A stretch of 13,541 nt of DNA. Source: JBGPYM01 sp041493205 (GTDB lineage Bacteria > Bacteroidota > Ignavibacteria > UBA10030 > UBA6906). Position 1 is the first letter of the stretch, and each line of letters opens with the position of its first letter. This document shows positions 1 through 6,094 of this stretch, one piece after another. The position numbers and the translations under genes are program-made. A model generated the notes under the pieces. The model did no database searches and was not told where the DNA came from. It was given only the letters and a program-made list of their open reading frames with translations. The DNA is taken from contig JBGPYM010000063.1 of NCBI GenBank assembly GCA_041493205.1, positions 1 through 13,541 of the forward strand, written 5' to 3'.

Positions 1-834
1 CTCGCCCCGCCGTTTCCCGCACGGCGGGGAGGGCGCGCCCTCTACGCGCTGCGCACCGGATTCTCCGTCCGTGCTTCGGGCTACGACGTGATACTCGACC
101 TGCAGCGCAACAGCATGAGCCGCATCATACGGAGAATTGCATCGCCCCCCTCCTGGGGAGAGTTTGACAGGTATGCGCCGGTCTCCGCATGGCAGAGGAT
201 CGTCGACACGTGCCGGCGGACGGGGTTTGCGTGCGATGAGCATCCGCAGTCCGTTCCGATCCGGGCAGAGCGGCTGCATGCTTCCCGGCAACTTCTCGCC
301 CGCCACGGACGTATCACGGGAAAGACGCTGGTCATCTTCAATCCGGCAGGCCTCTGGACGACACGGAACTGGCCTGTGGAGAACTATGTTGAACTCGGTA
401 TGCAGTGGCAGCGCAGATCACCTGTCCAGTTCCTCCTCCTCGGCACCGATCGCATGCGGGCGAAGGCGGAGGCAATTGTGCGCGGGTTGGGAAACGATGT
501 TATCAATCTGACCGCCGCCACGTCGCTTGCAGACGCTTTTGCGTGCGTGGCGGCGGCCGACATCATGATCAGCGAAGATTCCGGTCTCATGCATGCTGCC
601 TGGGCCGCCGGCGTTCCGATCGTGGCTCTCTTCGGCTCGAGCAGGCACGATTGGTCCGCCCCGTTCGGGTCCCGTTCCGTGACGCTCCATGCAGGCGATC
701 TCCCGTGCGGAGCGTGCATGGACCCGTCGTGCAGATTTGGCGACGTGCACTGCCTGACGCGGCATACTCCCGCCGTGGTGCTTGATCAGGCGCTGCACCT
801 CCTTCAGCAAACGAGTCAAACCACAACCGACTAA
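1..834 (+). CDS. Glycosyltransferase family 9 (heptosyltransferase-like), N-terminus missing
   Basis: The reading frame is open from the first base, so the gene begins before the window; 277 residues are visible. The early segment YDVILDLQRNSMS matches the end of the GT9 N-terminal Rossmann domain (family form YDxxIDLQxNxxS). The C-terminal domain shows IFNPAGLW (about residues 104-111), NWPVENYVEL, FLLLGTD, and the donor-site block ISEDSGLMHAAWAAGVPIVALFG, followed by a Cys-rich tail ending CL. Family knowledge: GT9 enzymes such as WaaC and WaaF move ADP-heptose onto LPS inner core at the cytoplasmic face; exact donor and acceptor cannot be read here. A GTG at 88 could be taken as a start, but it lies inside the conserved DLQ region and would remove most of the N-domain. 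It lies 8 bp before the phosphoesterase gene and probably shares its transcript. Confidence 0.88.
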   Translation, partial: LAPPFPARRGGRALYALRTGFSVRASGYDVILDLQRNSMSRIIRRIASPPSWGEFDRYAPVSAWQRIVDTCRRTGFACDEHPQSVPIRAERLHASRQLLARHGRITGKTLVIFNPAGLWTTRNWPVENYVELGMQWQRRSPVQFLLLGTDRMRAKAEAIVRGLGNDVINLTAATSLADAFACVAAADIMISEDSGLMHAAWAAGVPIVALFGSSRHDWSAPFGSRSVTLHAGDLPCGACMDPSCRFGDVHCLTRHTPAVVLDQALHLLQQTSQTTTD

Positions 835-842
835 GCTCCTGC

Positions 843-2075
843 ATGTTCCGCATCACCCTCCTTGTGATCGTCCTCGGTCTTCAGCTCATGCTCTACCTGC
901 TGTCGCGGCGATGGCTCCGCAGGCAATTTCCCACCCGCCCCCGGCTTCAGGTTGTTCTTGCATCTTTGTTCATTCTCTTCAACGCCACGATGGCATGGGT
1001 GCTCCTCGCCCGTCCGAAGGTCACGGTGTTTCCGCACTGGTTTATCGCTCTCGCCGTCAATCCGTTTTACATCTGGCACGGAGCGACGCTGATCCTGGGG
1101 GTCGTTGTGCTCGCCGGCCTGCTTGTCGCACTCCCGTTCAAGGGATTCCGGATGCTCCTGCGGATTACCCCCCGGATAGGTCCGTCGTTCAGGTTGTTCG
1201 AGACGCGCCCTGCGGTCCGCAGTTTTGACGCCGGGAGACGGACGTTCATACGGCGGGGTCTCACGGGCCTGTCGGCAGTTTCATTCGGTGGCGCCGCATA
1301 CGGCGTGCTGGCCGGGAAATCGGACCTCGAGTACACCAACACCGGATTCGTCATTCCGGGCCTCCCGGAGGAGTTCAACGGGTTGAGGATCGGGATGGTG
1401 AGCGATGTGCACTCGAGCGCCTTCATGACCAGGGAAGACATGGACGGCTACGTCCAGGGGCTTCTCTCCCTTCATGCCGATCTCATCGTCGTCCCCGGAG
1501 ATTTCGTCAACAGCATGACGGAAGAGGTGTATCCGTTCGCCGCATCGTTCAGCGCACTCCACGCACCCCTCGGGGTGTATGGGGTGATGGGCAATCACGA
1601 TTACTTTGCGCAGGACCCGGAACGCGTTGCGCGCGAGGTCGACGGGTGCGGGGTGAAGATCCTGCGGAACGACAATGTCGTTCTCCGGAAAGGAGCGTCG
1701 TCGCTGACACTCATGGGTCTGGACGACGTGGGACGGCCGGATCGTGCCGCCGCAATGATGCAGACCGCGGCAGGGACCATCAACACGCCCGGGCCGCGCA
1801 TTCTTCTCTGCCACCGCCCCTATTTTCTGAAGCAGGCGGCGGACCAGGGAATCGATCTTGTCCTGAGCGGCCATACACACGGCGGCCAGGTTGTCTTCGG
1901 CCGGTTCGGCGAACTCATCATCACCCCCGCCCGGCTCGCCTCGCCGTATGTGTGGGGTCCCTACCGGCTCGGCGCGGCACAGATGTTTGTCTCGCGGGGC
2001 ATCGGGACCGTGGGGCTCCCGATGCGCATCAACTGCCCGCCGGAGATTGCCCTGATCACCTTGACGCGCACCTGA
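843..2075 (+). CDS. Membrane-anchored calcineurin-like metallophosphoesterase
   Basis: A 410-residue protein. The N-terminal part is hydrophobic with likely membrane helices near 4-20, 36-56 and 66-97, then a basic linker, then GRRTFIRRGL (131-140) before another hydrophobic stretch, which resembles a twin-arginine motif as in YkuE-type enzymes. The catalytic domain has all five dimetal motifs: D188-x-H190 (SDVH), GD 219-220, GNHD 250-253, H324 (CHRP) and GHTHGGQ from 343. It should hydrolyse a phosphoester or pyrophosphate bond with two metal ions; the substrate cannot be told from sequence. Placement among surface-glycan genes makes a lipid-linked or envelope substrate plausible (for example the UDP-diacylglucosamine hydrolase step carried out by LpxG/LpxH-type phosphoesterases), but this is only inference. 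The ATG at 843 is 8 bp after the preceding stop; no Shine-Dalgarno is visible. Confidence 0.88.
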   Translation: MFRITLLVIVLGLQLMLYLLSRRWLRRQFPTRPRLQVVLASLFILFNATMAWVLLARPKVTVFPHWFIALAVNPFYIWHGATLILGVVVLAGLLVALPFKGFRMLLRITPRIGPSFRLFETRPAVRSFDAGRRTFIRRGLTGLSAVSFGGAAYGVLAGKSDLEYTNTGFVIPGLPEEFNGLRIGMVSDVHSSAFMTREDMDGYVQGLLSLHADLIVVPGDFVNSMTEEVYPFAASFSALHAPLGVYGVMGNHDYFAQDPERVAREVDGCGVKILRNDNVVLRKGASSLTLMGLDDVGRPDRAAAMMQTAAGTINTPGPRILLCHRPYFLKQAADQGIDLVLSGHTHGGQVVFGRFGELIITPARLASPYVWGPYRLGAAQMFVSRGIGTVGLPMRINCPPEIALITLTRT

Positions 2076-2091
2076 GACGTCTCATGCACGC

Positions 2092-3216
2092 ATGAAGCGT
2101 ATTGCGCTCTTCTCGCACGGAGGATTCGACCAGCCGGGGGGAGGGATCCCATTTCTCACCGGGCTTGTGGCACGACTTGCGGAGAGGTTTGACGTATCGG
2201 TCTATGCGCCGCATGGCAGGGACGATGCGGCGGGTTCGACCTCCTGTGGAAACGCCCGCCTTGTCCGCCTCCCGGTCGCAACAACTTCCCCCGTTCCCCT
2301 GAAGGTTGCCGCCCTCTGGCGGACAGCCTCGCTCGATCACCGCCGCAGGCCCTTCGATCTCGTCCACGGCATCTGGGCGATTCCTTCGGGCGTCCTTGCG
2401 GTCGGGTTCGGAAAGAGGCACCGCATTCCTTCCGTCGCCGGGCTCCATGGCGCAGAAACCGCATCACTCCCGGCAATCGGTTACGGCAACATGCGACGCG
2501 AGCCATACCGCTCGCTGACCGCGTGGACATGCAACAACGCCGGCTCGGTGATCGTCCTGAGCGCGCATCAACGGGACGCTCTCCGCAGGGTGGGGATACA
2601 CCGCGACGATGTCGTCATTATTCCGCCCGGCGCGGAGCCCGCGTTTATTGTCGATCATCCGCGCCCCCTTCCATCCGCAGGCACACTTCACATCCTTCAT
2701 GTGGCCAACCTGACCGAGGTCAAAGACCAGGAGACGCTGCTCCGCGCATTTGCGGCGATCAGTCGCGGGCGTGATGCCCGACTCCGGATCGTCGGCGGCG
2801 ACCATCTGGACGGGAAGATTCAGCGGCGCGCATCAGACCTTGGGATTGCGCCATGCGTTGAGTTTGCGGGGCTTGTCCCGCACGGAACCATGCCGGACCA
2901 GTACGCGTGGGCCCATCTCCTCATGCAGACTTCGCTTCACGAAGCGGGGGGCGTTGCGGTGAGCGAGGCCGCCGCCGCGCGCGTCGTGGTGTGCGGAACT
3001 GCGACCGGCATCCTCGCCGATCTGGCGGACCGCTGCGCGGTCGCGGTACCGCCCGGGGACGACGCGACCCTCGCGCGATCCGTGATTGGCCTCCTGTCCG
3101 ATCCGGACCGGTTCATGGCGTTCCAGGACCGGGCGTGCGCGTGGGCGCGGGGGAACTCGGCCGTGACAGCGGCCCTTCTTGTTGCTGAAACATATGAAAG
3201 ACTCCTTGCCCGATAA
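2092..3216 (+). CDS. Glycosyltransferase family 4 (GT-B fold)
   Basis: A 374-residue retaining glycosyltransferase. The start MKRIALFSHGGFDQPGGGIPFLTGL is the usual GT4 N-terminal acceptor domain with its glycine-rich loop; FDLVHG (88-93) follows. The C-terminal nucleotide-sugar domain begins near LHILHVANLTEVKDQE (199-214, with the conserved Lys 211), continues LRIVGG (231-236), FAGLVPH (258-264), and ends in the EX7E pair E284 and E292 within EAGGVAVSE. GT4 enzymes add a sugar to a growing polysaccharide or lipid at the cytoplasmic membrane; the sugar cannot be assigned. The ATG at 2092 lies 16 bp after the phosphoesterase stop. The 3' end overlaps the next gene, so the two are probably translated together. 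Confidence 0.88.
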   Translation: MKRIALFSHGGFDQPGGGIPFLTGLVARLAERFDVSVYAPHGRDDAAGSTSCGNARLVRLPVATTSPVPLKVAALWRTASLDHRRRPFDLVHGIWAIPSGVLAVGFGKRHRIPSVAGLHGAETASLPAIGYGNMRREPYRSLTAWTCNNAGSVIVLSAHQRDALRRVGIHRDDVVIIPPGAEPAFIVDHPRPLPSAGTLHILHVANLTEVKDQETLLRAFAAISRGRDARLRIVGGDHLDGKIQRRASDLGIAPCVEFAGLVPHGTMPDQYAWAHLLMQTSLHEAGGVAVSEAAAARVVVCGTATGILADLADRCAVAVPPGDDATLARSVIGLLSDPDRFMAFQDRACAWARGNSAVTAALLVAETYERLLAR

Positions 3217-4219
3217 TCTCACCGTCAGCGCGGTCATTCCTACACGGAACCGCACCGGCTCGCTGGCCCGCCTCCTTGGCTCGCTTGCGGGGCAGAAATG
3301 CATCCCGGGAGAGACGATCATTGTCGATGCGAGCGACACCCCTGCAGATGAGGCCATGCTCCGGGAACAGTTTCCGGCGCTCAATATACGGAGTATTGCG
3401 TCGGCACCCTGGCTTTGCCGGCAGCGCAATCTCGGCATCGTGAGCGCCTCCGGGGATTTGATCCTTCTGGCAGACGACGATATTGAATTTCCCCCCTCCT
3501 ATGTCTCTTCGATTCTCGACTACCTGTCGGGGCATCCCTCCGAAGGAGCGGTATCAGGAACGCTCCAGGAACCATCGTCGCGCGGTCTGACGACTCCGGA
3601 CAAGGAGCCTCTTCGTTCGTCCCGGGTACTCTGGAGGTTTATTTTTCAGACTTCCGTCTGGGGAGATATTTCTTCGCTCCGGGAGGCGGCATGGACGGCG
3701 CCCCTTCGACGATATTACAAACAACGCGGCAACACATTTTCTCATGCGGGATGGCCGTTGCTGACAGATGCATCCCCGCCCGCTTTTCGCACCGCCCTCT
3801 ACGGGCTCGGAGGGGCCGTCATCAGGAAATCATGGCTGCTCAACGCCCCGTACGACGAGCACCTGGACCGGAGCGGCATCGGGGACAATTACGGCGTCGC
3901 GCTGCAACTCCCCGGCGACCTGCCGATCGTCGTGCTGACGACTCTTTCGTATGTGCATCACCGCTCCCCGGAACACCGGCTTCCCTCCGCACGCGCGTAC
4001 ACGCTGCGCGTTCTTGCGCTCGACCATTTCATGTCCGGCAACAGCAGGTTTCGCCCCGTGAACAGGCTTCTCCTCCGGTGGTCACTCCTCGGCAATGTGA
4101 TCAGCTTCCTGTTGACGGGGTCGATCGGGAGGGCGGGAGCGACGATCTCCGTTCTGCTGAAACTCCTCTGCGGTCTCAACCCCTACAGGCGCACATCCTC
4201 CCCGCGCGCGCGCGGTTGA
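3194..4219 (+). CDS. Glycosyltransferase family 2 (GT-A fold)
   Basis: A 341-residue inverting-type glycosyltransferase. It opens with SAVIPTRNRTGSLARLL (12-28), the usual GT2 nucleotide-binding start, followed by IIVDASD (42-48), CRQRNLGI (75-82) and the metal-binding acid triplet LLADDDIEF with D94-D96. A later GLGGAVIRKS and DRSGIGDNYGVALQL (225-239) sits where GT2 proteins carry their catalytic ED motif; here it reads GD, so the base is not certain. The C-terminus (about 291-327) is hydrophobic and may dip into the membrane. I chose ATG 3194 over an in-frame TTG at 3179; it overlaps the GT4 gene by 23 bp. It is the last sugar-transfer gene of the left cluster. Substrate unknown. Confidence 0.85.
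   Translation: MKDSLPDNLTVSAVIPTRNRTGSLARLLGSLAGQKCIPGETIIVDASDTPADEAMLREQFPALNIRSIASAPWLCRQRNLGIVSASGDLILLADDDIEFPPSYVSSILDYLSGHPSEGAVSGTLQEPSSRGLTTPDKEPLRSSRVLWRFIFQTSVWGDISSLREAAWTAPLRRYYKQRGNTFSHAGWPLLTDASPPAFRTALYGLGGAVIRKSWLLNAPYDEHLDRSGIGDNYGVALQLPGDLPIVVLTTLSYVHHRSPEHRLPSARAYTLRVLALDHFMSGNSRFRPVNRLLLRWSLLGNVISFLLTGSIGRAGATISVLLKLLCGLNPYRRTSSPRARG
4202..4215. repeat. (CG)6 alternating tract inside a 14-bp perfect palindrome
   Basis: CCGCGCGCGCGCGG is self-complementary and contains six consecutive CG dinucleotides. It ends the coding part of the GT2 gene (residues near Pro-Arg-Ala-Arg) and is directly followed by an AT-richer 49-bp spacer. Such tracts can adopt Z-DNA or cruciform form under supercoiling; whether it does anything here is unknown. 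Confidence 0.8.
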
Positions 4220-4244
4220 TTCTCTGCCATTTTTTCGATAGTTT
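4216..4244 (+). promoter_or_regulatory. Weak candidate promoter before cytidine deaminase
   Basis: The 49-bp gap between the GT2 stop and the cytidine deaminase ATG is AT-rich compared with its surroundings. TTGATT at 4216 is followed, after 17 bp, by TAGTTT at 4239. This weakly fits either a sigma-70 promoter or a Bacteroidota-type TTG/TAnnTT arrangement. The match is partial, so the salvage genes may simply be read through from the glycosyltransferases. Confidence 0.2.
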
Positions 4245-4268
4245 CACCTACCACAACAACCTCCACGG

Positions 4269-4670
4269 ATGGACTACAAACGGCTGGCCCGCCTGGCCCG
4301 GAAAGCCAGACTGCACTCCTTTTCACCTTACTCCCGTTTTCGTGTCGGCGCAGCGCTCCTCACCAGGAGCGGCAAAGTATATACCGGCTGCAATATCGAA
4401 AGCAGCTCGTACGGCCTGACCGTGTGTGCCGAACGGACGGCACTCTTCAAGGCAGTATCGGAAGGAGAACGGAAATTTGTCGCGATCGCCGTGGCCACCG
4501 ACCAGGCAGGGATCACTCCCCCCTGCGGCGCGTGCCGTCAGGTGATCATGGATCTGGCCGGGGACATCGATCTTATCATGACGGGCAACAAGGGAGCCAT
4601 TGCGATAGCGAAAATGAGCGCAATGTATCCCTATCCGTTCGGGGCGGGTTACCTGAAGAAGAACACGTAA
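4269..4670 (+). CDS. cdd: Cytidine deaminase (homotetrameric type)
   Basis: A 133-residue protein, the usual size for the small tetrameric zinc-dependent family. It converts cytidine and deoxycytidine to uridine and deoxyuridine, releasing ammonia, in the cytoplasm. Visible motifs: SPYSRFRVGAAL (19-30) at the start, substrate-binding NIE (42-44), the catalytic zinc motif CAERTA with C53 and proton-shuttling E55, and PCGACRQ with zinc ligands C86 and C89, then the C-terminal YPYPFG. All catalytic residues are present. The next gene, thymidine kinase, starts 17 bp later, and purine nucleoside phosphorylase follows, forming a nucleoside salvage group. The ATG at 4269 gives the family-standard N-terminus; no Shine-Dalgarno is apparent. 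Confidence 0.96.
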   Translation: MDYKRLARLARKARLHSFSPYSRFRVGAALLTRSGKVYTGCNIESSSYGLTVCAERTALFKAVSEGERKFVAIAVATDQAGITPPCGACRQVIMDLAGDIDLIMTGNKGAIAIAKMSAMYPYPFGAGYLKKNT

Positions 4671-4687
4671 GCGAGCCCGGGAACACT

Positions 4688-5263
4688 ATGAGCGCGCCGA
4701 CATCCCACGATTCCCCCCAGAATATCGGCTGGATTGAAGTCATTGCAGGGTGCATGTTCAGCGGCAAGACGGAAGAACTCATACGCAGGATCCGCCGTGC
4801 GCAGATTGCCCGGCAGAAAGTGGCCATCTTCAAACCGAAAATCGATACGCGCTACAGCGCCGATCACATCGTTTCGCACAGCGATGCAAAACTGGAGTCC
4901 ACTGCCGTTGCGGGTTCCGCCGAGATCCTGACCCTGGCGGGCGACGCCCTGGTCGTCGGCATTGACGAGGGACAATTCTTCGACATGGGGATTGTCGAGG
5001 TTGCCGAGGAGCTGGCGAACAGGGGGAAGCGCGTGATCATTGCCGGTCTCGACCAGGATTACCGGGGCAAGCCGTTTGAGCCGATGCCGCAGCTTCTGGC
5101 AGTCGCGGAATACATCACGAAGACCCTTGCGATCTGCGTCGTGTGCGGGAATCCTGCAGACCGGACACAGCGGACGACCGCCGCGAGCGAACGGGTCCTC
5201 GTCGGTGCCAAGGACTCATACGAGGCCCGGTGCCGCCGGTGCTTCGAACCCCCCCTTAGCTGA
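4688..5263 (+). CDS. tdk: Thymidine kinase (type II)
   Basis: A 191-residue type II thymidine kinase, which phosphorylates thymidine (and deoxyuridine) with ATP to feed dTMP synthesis. Sequence evidence: the P-loop GCMFSGKTEELIRR (21-34), KPKIDTRY (49-56), SHSD (63-66), the Walker B/catalytic segment VGIDEGQFF (90-98, with E94 as likely base), the lasso region GLDQDYRGKPF (120-130), and a structural zinc site of two CxxC pairs, C150/C153 and C182/C185. The open frame extends further upstream to 4424, but that part is antisense-like shadow over cytidine deaminase; ATG 4688 gives the family-length protein. Its product can use deoxyuridine made by the deaminase next door. The stop is 3 bp before the phosphorylase ATG, so they are surely co-transcribed. 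Confidence 0.96.
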   Translation: MSAPTSHDSPQNIGWIEVIAGCMFSGKTEELIRRIRRAQIARQKVAIFKPKIDTRYSADHIVSHSDAKLESTAVAGSAEILTLAGDALVVGIDEGQFFDMGIVEVAEELANRGKRVIIAGLDQDYRGKPFEPMPQLLAVAEYITKTLAICVVCGNPADRTQRTTAASERVLVGAKDSYEARCRRCFEPPLS

Positions 5264-5266
5264 GCA

Positions 5267-6094
5267 ATGAACCGGATTCCGGCGGAACATATCCGGGCTT
5301 CCGTCGCGTGGATCCGCGAGCGCATGCCCGGCACTCCCGATGTTGCGCTCGTTCTCGGGTCCGGTCTCGGCGACTATGCCGACGGGCTTCCCGGCCGGAC
5401 CTCCCTCCCCACTGCTGACATCCCCCACTATCCGGTCTCCACTGTCGAAGGGCACAGGGGCGCGCTTGTGTTCGCGGAACTCGGAGGGAAGAAACTGCTC
5501 GCTTTTCAGGGGCGCATCCATCTGTACGAGTGCAATGACCTGACGATGGTCCTCTACCCCATCCTCGTTGCTGCCGGGCTCGGGGTGAGAGCGCTGGTGG
5601 TCACGAACGCCGCCGGGGGGATCAACAGGCAGTTTGCCCCCGGTGATCTGATGCTGATCACCGACCAGATTGACCTCATGTTTGAGCGGCTGCCTGCGGG
5701 AGTGCCGTCAGCGAGACACACCAGGTTGTACGATGAGACTCTTACCGGACGCGCGGAAGAACTCGCCCGGAAGCGCGGCATACCCGTGAGGAGGGGCGTC
5801 TATGCCGGCGTAAAAGGGCCCTCGTACGAGACCGCAGCGGAGGTGGAGATGATTCACCGGCTCGGAGGGGATGCGGTGGGGATGTCGACGGTGAAGGAGG
5901 TTCTCTGCGCGTCAGAACTCGGGATGACGGTCCTCGGGATCTCCTGTATTACCAATAAGGCGACCGGCATTGGAAGCGCCCCGCTCGATCATGCCGAGGT
6001 AAGGGATGTTGCGGGAAGGGTACGGCGGGACTTCGCGCTCCTTCTCACCGATATCATTCAGGCGCTCGGGCAAGTCTCGATGAATTCGCGATAA
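5267..6094 (+). CDS. punA: Purine nucleoside phosphorylase, trimeric 6-oxopurine type
   Basis: A 275-residue protein of the low-molecular-mass trimeric family (MTAP/PNP), which splits inosine, guanosine and their deoxy forms with phosphate into base and (deoxy)ribose-1-phosphate. Motifs: phosphate loop LGSGLGDYA (30-38), H63 in VEGHRG, phosphate and ribose residues R83 and H85 in GRIHLYE, NAAGG (114-118), GPSYETAAE with the purine-contacting E188, VGMSTVKE around M206, and CITNKATGI with N230, the residue that selects 6-oxopurines in this family; H242 follows. One deviation: the family sequence YEG reads YEC (C89). The gene closes the salvage group and its last 41 bp overlap the end of the convergent copper ATPase gene. 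Symbol punA is by family; pupG or deoD could equally be used by annotators. Confidence 0.94.
   Translation: MNRIPAEHIRASVAWIRERMPGTPDVALVLGSGLGDYADGLPGRTSLPTADIPHYPVSTVEGHRGALVFAELGGKKLLAFQGRIHLYECNDLTMVLYPILVAAGLGVRALVVTNAAGGINRQFAPGDLMLITDQIDLMFERLPAGVPSARHTRLYDETLTGRAEELARKRGIPVRRGVYAGVKGPSYETAAEVEMIHRLGGDAVGMSTVKEVLCASELGMTVLGISCITNKATGIGSAPLDHAEVRDVAGRVRRDFALLLTDIIQALGQVSMNSR

Noticed and set aside
88..90. GTG as the start of the GT9 gene
   Set aside because: It falls inside the conserved YDVILDLQ segment; the frame is open to base 1, so the gene is simply cut by the window edge.
3647..3660. Small inverted repeat CAGAC/GTCTG in the GT2 gene
   Set aside because: A 5-bp stem inside coding sequence, expected by chance and without a T-run.
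4424..4687. Upstream extension of the thymidine kinase frame
   Set aside because: It overlaps cytidine deaminase in another frame, and the P-loop stands at its normal distance from the ATG at 4688.
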